A stretch of 64,000 nt of DNA from Brumimicrobium sp041655765 (GTDB lineage: Bacteria; Bacteroidota; Bacteroidia; Flavobacteriales_D; Crocinitomicaceae), in assembly GCA_041655765.1 (NCBI GenBank), contig JBBAEU010000003.1, positions 85,903 through 149,902 on the forward strand, written 5' to 3'. Shown here in pieces: positions 27,156-36,911 of the stretch (within the stretch, counting starts at the first letter, position 1; each line of letters starts with the position of its first letter). The position numbers and the translations under genes are program-made. The notes beneath the pieces were generated by a model, which saw only the letters and a program-made list of their open reading frames with translations, did no database searches and was not told the DNA's origin.

Positions 27156-28127
27156 CTTTTGATACAAAAATTTATTATATCCTTTTGCACCTGTTGGACT
27201 ATAAAAATCAAGGAATTTTAATTTATAATAAACCCCATCTGCATCTTGTAATACATAACAGATATTTTGATAAACAAGATAATTTTCATCGCTAAAATCA
27301 AAGCTTTTCCAATTATAACCAATTACATTCATTGTGTCAGAAAGCGGCAATGTATGAGCATACGCCAAGTCAATAGCATCATAGTCAACATTTACAAGTC
27401 GTGTGCCTTTTGTTTGCACCCTGTTTAAAAGTGTTCCCGTTACCAAGTAAGGCATAACCAAAGGTTCGTACAGTCTTTCTGTAAATTGTGTGAAAACTAA
27501 GTCCCACGCTGCATTTTTAGGTGCAATTTGAACAACAGAATTACTTTGTAGATTAAAGTATGTAAATTGATAATCATCGGCATTTTGCTTTTCAATTGTT
27601 CTTATTGTTGACGTCGTTGAGGTAAGCGGTGCAAATTCAAATGTATAACTAGTTTGATTCACCTCTATTACCTTGATTTTATACCAACCAATATGTGTTC
27701 CAGCAACGCCATATCCCATATCAATAATTCTCACTTTGCCATCGTCATAATTGCGCATTGCTAAGGAGTCGTATTCACCGTAAGGACTATCAAAACGCTG
27801 ATTATCTGGTGAATTATATCCTGCTGGAGAAAGTACATCTTCCATGTTGTCTTCATTTGTAGGATATATAAACATGTTTTTGGAATAATTTATAATGAAG
27901 TGATTACCGTCTATCCCATTTTCTAATCCAATATCCCAATCGTCTTTTAAATTTTCAGAAACAACCTCACCAGAAGACAATTTAAAAAATGATTGCAAGC
28001 GATAATCATTTTGAATATCAACAACCACAACATTTCCCTTTCCCAAATCTTTTTTAGGAACAGGTAATTCCTCTCTCAAACATGATGAGAAAACAAAAAC
28101 TGAAATGATAAAGAATAATGTTCTCAT
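27144..28127 (-). CDS. HmuY-family haem-binding lipoprotein
   Basis: 327 residues with a lipoprotein signal (IISVFVFSSC, Cys at about 16). The HmuY-like pattern is visible: 'WDIGLENGIDG', 'IAPKNAAWDLVFTQFTE', 'YYKLKFLDFYSPTGAKG'. HmuY proteins capture haem and hand it to a TonB receptor. It starts 1 bp after the TonB receptor gene ends, so they are co-transcribed. Haem as ligand is inferred from the family; the axial ligands cannot be confirmed by eye. Confidence 0.82.
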   Translation of the reverse strand: MRTLFFIISVFVFSSCLREELPVPKKDLGKGNVVVVDIQNDYRLQSFFKLSSGEVVSENLKDDWDIGLENGIDGNHFIINYSKNMFIYPTNEDNMEDVLSPAGYNSPDNQRFDSPYGEYDSLAMRNYDDGKVRIIDMGYGVAGTHIGWYKIKVIEVNQTSYTFEFAPLTSTTSTIRTIEKQNADDYQFTYFNLQSNSVVQIAPKNAAWDLVFTQFTERLYEPLVMPYLVTGTLLNRVQTKGTRLVNVDYDAIDLAYAHTLPLSDTMNVIGYNWKSFDFSDENYLVYQNICYVLQDADGVYYKLKFLDFYSPTGAKGYNKFLYQKLGE

Positions 28128-28128
28128 T

Positions 28129-30417
28129 TTATTTTGATTTAAAATATAGTTTTATCCCTAAATTATAGGTTCTTCCAATTCCAATATTTACGCCAGAAGA
28201 TGAAGTTGAATGTGCAATTTGGGTAACATCTGTTCCTTTTTCTGAACCAGGGATTGTTTTTACATCAAAAATATTTTTTACTCCTGCGGTTAATTGAACT
28301 CTATCCTTCCAAAAAGACTTCGATAATGTTAAATCTGCAGTGTGATAATCTCCAACTGTGCTTTCATAGATTAATCCATCGCTGTCTCTGTAAATCATAG
28401 GTAACTTGCCGGTGTATTTATAAAACAAAGCAAACCTTAGTCCTGTTTTTTGCCAATAATAAGTAAGGTTAAATACTGTTTCGGGTGAAAACTTAAACCC
28501 TGTTTTTTCAATTTCTCCTTTATGCGTCAAATGATTATCTATGCCGATATAGGAAAAGCCAAGGGTAGAACTTATGTTTTTATAACTCAGACTCGTTTCA
28601 ACCTGAATTCCTGTTGATGAAAATCTTTCTAAATTCAGATAAGAGTATTCAGTCATGGAGCCTTCTTTTAGTGCGAGTGTGATTAAGTTTTTGATATCAG
28701 AATAGAATCCAGATATTTTACTTCGCAATCTAATCTTATCCATCTTTAAGTCGTGGTAGAATGAGAGATTATAATTATTAGAAAACTCAGCTCTTAAATC
28801 GGGATTTCCAACAATGTTGTGATTGATATCTATAAAAGTATAATGTAATTCCTTAATTGAAGGCGAGCGGAAACCTCTTGCATAAGACGCTCTTAAATTA
28901 AATAGATTTTTTTCGTTTTCAAAAAAGGAATATTTAACATTCAATGATGGCGTTAACGGTGCTTTATACTCTGTGTTGTAGCTGTATCTAAGTCCTGGAC
29001 GAATCGTAATTTTTTCTATGGGCGAATATTCAGCCGATACAAAAAGTGCATAATCTCCAATTGATTTTTTATTGTTTTCAATACGATTTCCAAGGGCAAA
29101 TTCATGTAAAATATCGTAACCCAATTCATAATTAAACTTCTTATTGGGTTTTGCCTGAATCATTCTTCCTCGACTGATTATGCTGTGGTATTGAGAAGTG
29201 TCATGATCATTTGGGTCGGACGACAACACATCTCTAATTTCGGTTAAATCTCTGATTTTTGTGTTTTTTCTTCGTAAATATCCATTATATGCTGCAATAA
29301 TATTTAATCGGTATTCATTCTTAAATCGATATTCAAAAAACAACCGCTGGTTAATCCTTTTTGTGTTGTAATAATCGTCGAAAGCTGTTTCTTCTGCTGG
29401 TTTTCTTGGCATTCCACGATTTAAAATGTCTTCATTAAAAAACTGACTGCTATAATTGAGTACAAAGTTTTTGCGATTGTATCGATAATTTAATCCCGCA
29501 AAATATTGAACTTTTGGATTCCAGAGTTGTACTCTTGATGTGTCTGCAATTGGATTTGGATTAAAATGAAAGGTTTTGTGTGAAGGATCCCATCCATCAA
29601 AAAAATGTCTTCCCCCTTCAATTCGTATTTGGTGTTTTTTTAGCTGAAGACCCAATGAAACGGTGTTATTAACTTTTCCACTACTTTCAAAATAGTTATT
29701 TGATGTTCCTTCAAATCGGCTAGATTGATTTTTCTTTGTGATGATGTTTATTGTTCCTGCCAAAGCGTCTGTTCCATAACTAACAGAAAGAGGTCCTTCA
29801 ACAATTTCTATTCTTTCAATGTTATCAACAGGAATTTGCGATAAGTCGATATTTCCGTTTAACCTTCCTGTCAGCGGAACATCATCTACCAATATTTTTA
29901 CATTTTCTCCGCCTATACCTTGGAGTTTCATTGCACTTCCTAGTACCTGATCTTCTGAAATTCTAATATTCAATTCGTTTGTCAGCACGTCTTTCACATT
30001 TTGTGCTGCCATATCTTGTATTTTTTGTCTGTCAACTACCTTAATGTTGTGAACTGCGTTTTCTATTAAAACTGTTTTGTACTGTGCAGTAATCGCAACT
30101 TCTTTAAATTCTCTCACATCGCTATAGAGAGCAACAGTGGTGTCTTTAGAAAGAACAATATTTTTAATTTCTTTTGTGTCGTAGCTATAATTTATGATTT
30201 TTAAATCAATTGGTTTTGTTTTAAATTTCTCTTCGACTTTCCATTCACCATTTTCATCAGTTTTAAAATTAAATGTTTCATCTTCAAAAACAATATCCAA
30301 TCGCGCAAAAGGAACGGGAAGATTATCATTCAATGAAATAACGGAAAGCGTTTGCCCAAGTGCATTAACACTTATAAACAAACAGAATAAAAACAGAACT
30401 TTTTTAATGTAAATCAT
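28129..30417 (-). CDS. TonB-dependent outer-membrane receptor (HmuR-like)
   Basis: 762 residues from the ATG at 30417 (MIYIKKVLFLF). Signal peptide, an N-terminal carboxypeptidase-regulatory-like domain (about 22-92), the plug with 'NVKDVLTNELNIRISEDQ' and 'RIEIVEGPLSVSYGTDALAGTINIITK' (about 110-230), then the beta barrel ending '... NLGIKLYFKSK'. Together with the adjacent HmuY genes it most likely imports haem or a haem-like ligand with energy from TonB. It has a candidate promoter of its own just upstream, overlapping a terminator hairpin. Confidence 0.93.
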   Translation of the reverse strand: MIYIKKVLFLFCLFISVNALGQTLSVISLNDNLPVPFARLDIVFEDETFNFKTDENGEWKVEEKFKTKPIDLKIINYSYDTKEIKNIVLSKDTTVALYSDVREFKEVAITAQYKTVLIENAVHNIKVVDRQKIQDMAAQNVKDVLTNELNIRISEDQVLGSAMKLQGIGGENVKILVDDVPLTGRLNGNIDLSQIPVDNIERIEIVEGPLSVSYGTDALAGTINIITKKNQSSRFEGTSNNYFESSGKVNNTVSLGLQLKKHQIRIEGGRHFFDGWDPSHKTFHFNPNPIADTSRVQLWNPKVQYFAGLNYRYNRKNFVLNYSSQFFNEDILNRGMPRKPAEETAFDDYYNTKRINQRLFFEYRFKNEYRLNIIAAYNGYLRRKNTKIRDLTEIRDVLSSDPNDHDTSQYHSIISRGRMIQAKPNKKFNYELGYDILHEFALGNRIENNKKSIGDYALFVSAEYSPIEKITIRPGLRYSYNTEYKAPLTPSLNVKYSFFENEKNLFNLRASYARGFRSPSIKELHYTFIDINHNIVGNPDLRAEFSNNYNLSFYHDLKMDKIRLRSKISGFYSDIKNLITLALKEGSMTEYSYLNLERFSSTGIQVETSLSYKNISSTLGFSYIGIDNHLTHKGEIEKTGFKFSPETVFNLTYYWQKTGLRFALFYKYTGKLPMIYRDSDGLIYESTVGDYHTADLTLSKSFWKDRVQLTAGVKNIFDVKTIPGSEKGTDVTQIAHSTSSSGVNIGIGRTYNLGIKLYFKSK

Positions 30418-30439
30418 TATGCTCAAAGAGATAAAATCA

Positions 30440-30469
30440 CAAAAATAGAAGATTCCCCCTGTCTTTCAA
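30440..30469 (-). promoter_or_regulatory. Candidate promoter of the TonB receptor, overlapping a terminator
   Basis: On the minus strand TTG (30469-30467), a 19-nt spacer and TATTTTTG (30447-30440), 22 bp before the receptor ATG. The -33 TTG falls at the loop edge of the terminator hairpin and the -7 box lies just after it. Confidence 0.55.
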
Positions 30470-30480
30470 CAGGAGGAATC
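30451..30480 (-). terminator. Terminator/attenuator between HmuY-T9SS gene and TonB receptor
   Basis: A 12-bp stem with one mismatch (30451-30462 with 30469-30480, loop of 6 nt). On the minus strand it is followed by TTCTATTTTTG, a modest U tract. It would reduce read-through from the upstream T9SS gene (ending at 30501) into the receptor gene. Confidence 0.65.
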
Positions 30481-30500
30481 CCATAATTTAAAAATGCTTA

Positions 30501-31778
30501 TTAACGAAGAATTAATTTTTGGTTTATTGTTTGGCTACCAGATTGCACTTTTACGATGTAAATTCCAGCTTCTAAATGAGAGGTATTGATGTTTTCCACT
30601 TCAAAGTTTGAATTTCCTGAAACTACATTTTGGTAAACAGATTGTCCGGCAACGTTTACTATATCAATTTGTGTTTCTTCTCCTTTCATATTATTCAAAA
30701 TCAAAGAAACATTGTTTGAAGCAGGGTTTGGATATACAATTACCTCACTTTGATTGATTTCGTTTTCATTTAAAGAAGACGTTGAGATTAATTCTTTTGT
30801 AAAATCGTAGATACCAGCAATTTGATAACCTGTAAAAACAAGTTTCCAAACATCACCATTTACTGCTTTTACAAAATACATTTCATCAGGAGCGGGGTTA
30901 AACGTATGTGTTCCTCCTACTCCAAAGTTATAACCGCACCATTCCCAACCAATAATATTGATATTTGGAGAGAAGTTTTTTCCCCAATAATCGTTATAAG
31001 TAGCAACATTAACCCCTTCAACCTTAACAGACTGAACGTTTTCGTTTGTTAAAATTCCAGCAGGAGCAGGATACATCATTGATCCATACGTTGGATGTGT
31101 AACGATTGTTTGATATTTTGTAAAATATAAATCCCATTCATCTTTAGGAGCCACCTCATGAGCAGGAAACGTGTTGGTTTCAATATTATAATAAGCAAAT
31201 TGTTGGTTTCCATAATCAGACTTTTCAAGTACAAGATTTAATTCATTTGAGCCATCAATATCAGCTATTGTAAATCTATATCTTCCGCCACCAGAGCTTT
31301 CCATCTCATCGATCTTAATTTTCTTTTTATAAACACCTGTCCTCTCTATAATGAATACTCTATACCCTATAACATTATGTGTGCCTGAATCATACGTTCC
31401 CCAGCCATAATCAAAAAGAGGCTGTGGAAAAAACGGATCTTTGATTTGGTTAAATGCACCCGTTCTCCATATTGTATCTGAGTTGTAAAGTGGAGTTAAC
31501 CCTGTTGTGTTTTGCTCTGTTATATTATCCCACTCTGCAAAACCGCCTGGAAACTCATATAAACTTACACCATAAGCATCATTTGTTCTGATTGCAGCGT
31601 CTTGAGCTTTTAAATCGAACGCTATGTCCCATCCCGCAGCATCATTGTTTCCTTTTTCACCGTTTTCAAGGCTGTACCACGCCACTTTGTTCCCTTCTAT
31701 AGAAACAGTAACAGCTTCTTGAGCATTCATCAACGTTGCCCCTGAAACGAAAACTGAAATAAATAAAATTTTCTTCAT
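30501..31778 (-). CDS. HmuY-like protein with T9SS sorting domain
   Basis: 425 residues: signal peptide (LFISVFVSGATLMNAQ), a HmuY-like domain, and a type A sorting domain (VYPNPASNN ... GIYIVKV ... KLILR). The HmuY-like part is directly comparable to the lipoprotein at 27144: 'VAPKDEWDLYFTKYQ' against 'IAPKNAAWDLVFTQF', 'NIIGWEWCGYNF' against 'NVIGYNWKSFDF', and 'WKLVFTGYQ' against 'YKLKFLDFY'. So the locus encodes both a lipid-anchored and a T9SS-exported HmuY-type protein flanking the receptor. Ligand capture at or beyond the cell surface is inferred. Confidence 0.85.
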   Translation of the reverse strand: MKKILFISVFVSGATLMNAQEAVTVSIEGNKVAWYSLENGEKGNNDAAGWDIAFDLKAQDAAIRTNDAYGVSLYEFPGGFAEWDNITEQNTTGLTPLYNSDTIWRTGAFNQIKDPFFPQPLFDYGWGTYDSGTHNVIGYRVFIIERTGVYKKKIKIDEMESSGGGRYRFTIADIDGSNELNLVLEKSDYGNQQFAYYNIETNTFPAHEVAPKDEWDLYFTKYQTIVTHPTYGSMMYPAPAGILTNENVQSVKVEGVNVATYNDYWGKNFSPNINIIGWEWCGYNFGVGGTHTFNPAPDEMYFVKAVNGDVWKLVFTGYQIAGIYDFTKELISTSSLNENEINQSEVIVYPNPASNNVSLILNNMKGEETQIDIVNVAGQSVYQNVVSGNSNFEVENINTSHLEAGIYIVKVQSGSQTINQKLILR

Positions 31779-31984
31779 TTCTTTATTTTTTTATTTATAA
31801 ATTATTTTAGTTAAAAATTAAAAATCGAGGCAAGTTTATAGAACTTTTTTCCTACAAACTAATGTTTTTCAATCTTTTTCCTTTGTCATAGTATTGTCAG
31901 TCAACTGATTACAAGAGTCTTGACATTTGTATGACGAAAAAAACTGACAAAAATCATTTTTTTAAAGTTGAGTTTTGAGAGATT

Positions 31985-33307
31985 TTATATCAATCCTTTT
32001 GATTTTAACTCCAGATACTTGTTCACAGTAGAAATATTTAAGTCGTCTGGTTCGGTTAAAATGGATTGTATTCCATGTTGTTTTAATTCAAGGGCGATTT
32101 TCTTCTTCAAATTCATTATTTCTTCAGCGATTGTTGACACATATAAATCGTGGATTGTGTCTGGGCTGTTATGTATTTGCTGTGTGAGTTCCATATTTTT
32201 AAAGAAAACAACCACAAGCACATGGTTTTTATTTAACTTTTTAAGAATAGGCAAAGCCCTTCTCATGGCCAAGACCGTTTCAAAGTTGGTGTAAAGCATC
32301 AAAAGAGAACGTGTATTTACTTGTTTTCTTAAAGTTAGATACAGAAGCGGATAATTTGCCTCTTTAAACTCGGTTTTTTGTGCATAAAGAGATTCTAAAA
32401 TATAGTGAAGCTGTTTATTTCCTGTGTTTGGGGCAATTTGGGTTCCTATTTTATGAGAAAAAGTAATCAGTCCCATTTTATCTCCTTTTCGCAGTGCAAT
32501 ATTTGAAAACACAAGCGCACTGTTTATCGCATAATCCAAAAGCGTTAGTTTATTAAACTCGTGGTTCATGGAGCGTGATTTATCAATAATTACGTACACA
32601 GGTTGTGATTTTTGTTCTTGGTATTGGTTTACCATCAACGATGAAGTTCTTGATGTGGCCTTCCAGTTTATACTGCGGATAACATCACCCTGAACATAGT
32701 CTTTTATTTGTTCAAATTCATTATTATGACCAATTCTTCTTATTCTTTTGATTCCAATTTGGGTTTGTTTATTAAACATTAAAAACTCCAGTTTTTTCAT
32801 TTGAAGAACAGAAGGGTAAACACTCACTTCTTGTGAAAAAGGGACAATAATTCGTCTCTCTAAGAGTCTAAAAAACGAATGTAAAAACACGTGAAAATCT
32901 TTCCATTGATACACCCCTCGTTTTGTTGGAACAAATTTATATTTATAACTCAGACTTTCATTTTTCTTTAAAAATCCTTGAAAAGCGAGGTTTCTTGCCT
33001 GTAATTCTACCGGCGGTTCGTCATAAATCAGAATATAAAAAGGTTGGTGACTTTCGTTTTGAACCCAAATTTCAACTTCCGACTCATCTCCCAAGTTCAA
33101 CCGTTCTGACAATTTTCGTTGGATTTCGATGGGATTTTTTGGAAGAAAAAGAATGAATAAATCCAGAATTGATAGAAACACCAAAGTAATCATTACAAAT
33201 TGTCCAACAAAAAGTAAAAAAGGTACATAATAACCCAAAACCATGAGGGTTATTCCTATTGCAAATACAATAAACCAAACTTGTGATATGTAAAATGACT
33301 TAAACAT
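31985..33307 (-). CDS. DUF58 domain protein
   Basis: 440 residues: two transmembrane helices at the N-terminus (about 12-55), then a soluble part with the DUF58 core 'GHNNEFEQIKDYVQGDVIRSINWKATSRTSSLMV' (split around residue 200) and a vWA-like fold ('VYVIIDKSRSM' with a DxSxS metal motif). DUF58 proteins accompany MoxR ATPases, which probably remodel them or their partners. It is the last gene of the operon, 4 bp after the MoxR gene. Confidence 0.9.
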   Translation of the reverse strand: MFKSFYISQVWFIVFAIGITLMVLGYYVPFLLFVGQFVMITLVFLSILDLFILFLPKNPIEIQRKLSERLNLGDESEVEIWVQNESHQPFYILIYDEPPVELQARNLAFQGFLKKNESLSYKYKFVPTKRGVYQWKDFHVFLHSFFRLLERRIIVPFSQEVSVYPSVLQMKKLEFLMFNKQTQIGIKRIRRIGHNNEFEQIKDYVQGDVIRSINWKATSRTSSLMVNQYQEQKSQPVYVIIDKSRSMNHEFNKLTLLDYAINSALVFSNIALRKGDKMGLITFSHKIGTQIAPNTGNKQLHYILESLYAQKTEFKEANYPLLYLTLRKQVNTRSLLMLYTNFETVLAMRRALPILKKLNKNHVLVVVFFKNMELTQQIHNSPDTIHDLYVSTIAEEIMNLKKKIALELKQHGIQSILTEPDDLNISTVNKYLELKSKGLI

Positions 33308-33311
33308 TTAG

Positions 33312-34379
33312 TTATCTAGGAACTTCAATTTCCTTTAATATTAATTCAATTATTTGGTACGGAGATGTTCCTTCCATTTCTGCATCAGGAGTTAAAATTA
33401 ATCGATGATTTAAAACGTGAGACGCAACAAACTGAATATCGTCTGGTATTACAAACTCCCTTCCCCTAATTCCTGCAATTGATTTGGCAGATTTAACAAT
33501 AGAAAGTGAGGCTCTTGGCGAAGCACCAAGATAAATTTTTCCGTGATTTCTTGTTTTATCTACAATTGTTGCAACATATTTTATCAAATCATCAGAAATT
33601 GTAATCTGACCAATCAAGTCTTGAATTTTTTTAATGTCTTCTTTTGTGATAACAGGTTTTATATTACTCAAATCAGGAGTTTGAATATTGTTTTTGTATC
33701 GATCTAAGATAGCTATTTCTTCTTCTAGGTTTGGCTGGTCGATGGTAATTTTAAACATAAACCTGTCCAATTGTGCCTCTGGAAGATTATATGTTCCTTC
33801 TTGTTCAATTGGGTTTTGAGTAGCAATAACCAAAAATGGAAATTCCATTTTATACAACATTCCTTCAAATGTAATTTGATGTTCTTCCATCACCTCAAAA
33901 AGTGCTGCTTGTGTTTTGGCTGGAGCCCTATTTATCTCATCAATCAAAACAATATTAGAAAACACAGGTCCTTTCTTAAAGAAAAATTCTGATTCTTTCA
34001 TGTTAAAAACCGATGTTCCAATAACATCTGAAGGCATTAAATCGGGTGTAAACTGAATACGAGAAAAGTCAACATCTACAATTTTAGCCAAAACTTTTGC
34101 GGATAATGTTTTTGCAACTCCTGGAACACCTTCCAATAAAACATGACCAGAAGTAAAAATTCCTGTCATCAACAAATCCGCCATTTCCTTTTGTCCGATA
34201 ATATATTCAGCCATTTTTATACGGATGTCATTTATTTTCTGTGAAAGCCAAATCATTTCTTTGCTTTCTTCTTCAAAAGGCATTTTTTCGAGGGGATTTT
34301 TTTCTGGGGTTTGACTTTTATTCGGTTGATTTGTTTCATCCAAGTTGCCTTTCGGTTTGTATTTATCGTGTTCTTCCAT
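33312..34379 (-). CDS. MoxR-family AAA+ ATPase
   Basis: 355 residues. Walker A 'LLEGVPGVAKT' (about 78-88), Walker B 'NIVLIDEINRAPAKTQAALFE' split at about 145, sensor 'VIATQNPIEQEGTYNLPEAQLDRF', and the C-terminal lid with 'LGASPRASLSIVKSAKS'. MoxR ATPases act as chaperones for vWA/DUF58 proteins. A proline- and lysine-rich N-terminal extension of about 45 residues precedes the core. It sits between the DUF4350 and DUF58 genes. Confidence 0.95.
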   Translation of the reverse strand: MEEHDKYKPKGNLDETNQPNKSQTPEKNPLEKMPFEEESKEMIWLSQKINDIRIKMAEYIIGQKEMADLLMTGIFTSGHVLLEGVPGVAKTLSAKVLAKIVDVDFSRIQFTPDLMPSDVIGTSVFNMKESEFFFKKGPVFSNIVLIDEINRAPAKTQAALFEVMEEHQITFEGMLYKMEFPFLVIATQNPIEQEGTYNLPEAQLDRFMFKITIDQPNLEEEIAILDRYKNNIQTPDLSNIKPVITKEDIKKIQDLIGQITISDDLIKYVATIVDKTRNHGKIYLGASPRASLSIVKSAKSIAGIRGREFVIPDDIQFVASHVLNHRLILTPDAEMEGTSPYQIIELILKEIEVPR

Positions 34380-34393
34380 AATTTTATTATTAA

Positions 34394-36073
34394 TTAAATT
34401 TCTCTGCCAATATTCTTTTGAATATGATTAAGGATATTGATATTATTTTTCTCCAAGTTACTCATAGATAAGCTAATTTTTTTATTGGTTTTTAATACAA
34501 TTATTAATTTTTCTGATTTTTGGTTTATAAACTTAATGTTTTCGTATAAAATAGACTTACTAAATCCAATAAAGGGTGTTAATTCAATTTTTTCTGGAGT
34601 TATTAAAAGGGCTGGTGTACTTAGCGACCTCATCCCTGAGAACAAGGCAATTCCTCCAAAAGGCCACAATAAGACACCCAAAGGAGATGTTTTGGCTAAT
34701 AAAACAAATCCCAAAACAATCAATAAAAATCCGCTTGTTGCAAATAAAACAGCTTGTTTTTTGTTTCTGTAAATATGAATTGGCTTATCTGAAAATTTAT
34801 CCTTCCGCTGAAAGTCCCAAATTCCAGATTTAAAATAAAAGTCTCGCTGTAAAGCGTAAGCATTAGATAGATATTCGTTAGAAATAATCCCTTTACTTTC
34901 AATGATTTTAAAAAGGTAATTAATTTCCTCTTGAGAGATATCTGCTTTTTTTGACAATGATAAAATGTTATCATTATCTTCCCGGTGGCTCATGTCGATA
35001 TAGAACTTATTATAAATTGCATGATATAAGTTTTGACGCATTATATTCAGAATTTTATTAGGCTGTTTTTTGGAATAATAAATTCCTGCTAAAGTATCAA
35101 CATAACTAAATCCTGTGTTTTTTGATTGGATATACGCTGGAACAACGGGTCTTCTTCTTTTGCTTCTAAAGAACAGATATAAAATCACCCCAAAAACAGC
35201 CAAAATAAATCCCCAGCGGAATGCGGGATGTTTAAATATTTCTATGAGTAAACTAGGATTAGCCTGAACGCTTCCCAAATCTTCATTTGGGTTATATAGA
35301 ATTGGTTCATATTGAACAAAAGAAAACCATTGAATCTTTGGCTGATTCAATACTTGTAAAACGTCTTTTAAATATTCCTTTCCTTCTATTGTTAGCAAAT
35401 GATGGTTTGTAAAAACGTTGGGATTCAGATGAATAAAAATATTGCCGGAACCGTATTTTATTTGAATAAATCCAGATCCATGTTTGCCAATCATGGTTAA
35501 AAGTTCAACATCATTATCTAATGCCTCCTGATTAAAAAACTCCCAAAATCCTTTTACGGTATCGTTTTCAAAAATATAGTAAAAATCGTATTTATTTCCG
35601 TCAATGGTGTGTGTAGCAACAGTGCCTGTAAAATACAAGATTGGGTTAGAAAGGAAAAACTGTTCTACGATATTATCAGGTAGTGTTTCAACAGAGATAA
35701 ACAATTCGTTCCCTTCAAAAACACTTGCCATAATCTTTTCATTTTCCTCTTCTGTTAATGTAAAGTTTTTACCAATAAACATAAACAATGAAGAGTCAAC
35801 CCCTACAACAGAATCAAAAAATTTATAATTTGAATATGCATTAAACTCCATAAATTTAGCGTCCGCAAACGCCAATTCTTGAAATACAAATAATCCAAAC
35901 GGATTTTTATTTTTTAATCCATATTTCTTTTTCCAATTTGACGAAACATATTCTTTTTTAGGTTTAGTTGAGGAGAATTTCTTTGCGTTTGAAGTAGAAT
36001 TTTGATATATAACAAGAATAATTCCAAGAGCTAGAACAACACTAAAAATATATATCAATTTCTTCCTATTCAC
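34394..36073 (-). CDS. DUF4350-type membrane protein with C-terminal membrane and PH-like segment
   Basis: 559 residues. N-terminal transmembrane anchor (about 5-25), a DUF4350-like region ('KNPFGLFVFQELAF' to 'GSGFIQIKYGSGNIFIHLNPNVFTN'), a second transmembrane helix near 290 (WGFILAVFGVILYLFF), a helical domain, then two more helices near 445-490 and a short beta-rich end resembling a small PH-like fold ('ENIKFINQKSEKLIIVLK'). The last part is unusual for DUF4350 proteins as I know them. It overlaps the DUF4129 gene by 8 bp. Confidence 0.75.
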   Translation of the reverse strand: MNRKKLIYIFSVVLALGIILVIYQNSTSNAKKFSSTKPKKEYVSSNWKKKYGLKNKNPFGLFVFQELAFADAKFMEFNAYSNYKFFDSVVGVDSSLFMFIGKNFTLTEEENEKIMASVFEGNELFISVETLPDNIVEQFFLSNPILYFTGTVATHTIDGNKYDFYYIFENDTVKGFWEFFNQEALDNDVELLTMIGKHGSGFIQIKYGSGNIFIHLNPNVFTNHHLLTIEGKEYLKDVLQVLNQPKIQWFSFVQYEPILYNPNEDLGSVQANPSLLIEIFKHPAFRWGFILAVFGVILYLFFRSKRRRPVVPAYIQSKNTGFSYVDTLAGIYYSKKQPNKILNIMRQNLYHAIYNKFYIDMSHREDNDNILSLSKKADISQEEINYLFKIIESKGIISNEYLSNAYALQRDFYFKSGIWDFQRKDKFSDKPIHIYRNKKQAVLFATSGFLLIVLGFVLLAKTSPLGVLLWPFGGIALFSGMRSLSTPALLITPEKIELTPFIGFSKSILYENIKFINQKSEKLIIVLKTNKKISLSMSNLEKNNINILNHIQKNIGREI

Positions 36074-36908
36074 TTTCTATTTGTTTTAAAAAATGATTAA
36101 AAAACTTTGAAAATCTTTCAAAAGTTGCTGGTTTTGGTTCATTTTTACCATACCACGTCCATTCATAAATTTGGATTGCTTTTTGAAAATCAAAAAATTC
36201 CTTTTTTCCAGACACTTCTAACAAATAATGATAATTTGTTTTTTTCTTTTTCCATTTGATAAAACCTGCTTCGACAAATGCCTTAAGAGTTTGTATATAA
36301 TAAATTCTTATTGCCAATCGATAATTTTCTTCGTCAATTGCCTTTTTTAACTCTGTTTGTAAATCTGATTTTTTAATTGTTTCAGGATTTACATCTTCTG
36401 CAAAGTCATTTTCATTATTTGTCAATGTTCCTTTAGATGAACGACTTATTATCAAACGATAAACTAGGAATGCGACCAATCCAATCCCGATGAGATAGAA
36501 AATTAGCTGAATGGCATCTGGATTGGGATTAAAATTATCAATATTATTCGGTATTGGATTAAAGCCAGGTGCTTCAGAGTCTGGTATATTTAAGTCTTCA
36601 ATATCTATATCATTTTTTGATTTTGTTTGTTTCTCAACGCCTTCTTTTTCTCCGTCTTTAAATAGTTTTTCCCTTGATTGTTCAACCTTTTCTTTATAAG
36701 TTTCATCTTTATACTCAATGGGTTTTGTTTTGATTGGCGTAGAATAAACTTGTTCTAACGATTTGTTTTTAAGTTTTTTATAATTTGTAGATTGTTTGTA
36801 TTCAATCGTGTTGTTTAATCTTTCCCACGTTTCATCATACAATTGTTCTTGCAGCCGAATAATATTCGATAATGATATAAAAATCAATATGGCAAACACG
36901 TTTTTCAT
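36066..36908 (-). CDS. DUF4129 domain membrane protein
   Basis: 280 residues: signal-like N-terminus, a charged low-complexity linker with many K and E, one transmembrane helix (about 137-157, 'LIFYLIGIGLVAFLVYRLII') and the C-terminal DUF4129 domain with 'YRLAIRIYYIQTLKAFVEAG' and 'YEWTWYGKNEP' (the conserved W-Y-G motif). The DUF4129 region is probably cytosolic and acts with MoxR/DUF58. The start lies 3 bp after the SpoIIM gene stop. Confidence 0.82.
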   Translation of the reverse strand: MKNVFAILIFISLSNIIRLQEQLYDETWERLNNTIEYKQSTNYKKLKNKSLEQVYSTPIKTKPIEYKDETYKEKVEQSREKLFKDGEKEGVEKQTKSKNDIDIEDLNIPDSEAPGFNPIPNNIDNFNPNPDAIQLIFYLIGIGLVAFLVYRLIISRSSKGTLTNNENDFAEDVNPETIKKSDLQTELKKAIDEENYRLAIRIYYIQTLKAFVEAGFIKWKKKKTNYHYLLEVSGKKEFFDFQKAIQIYEWTWYGKNEPKPATFERFSKFFNHFLKQIESE

Positions 36909-36911
36909 CTT

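Noticed and set aside
34437..34833. Two overlapping + strand frames with hydrophobic stretches
   Set aside because: Antisense to transmembrane helices of the DUF4350 gene, which by composition yield apparent hydrophobic frames.
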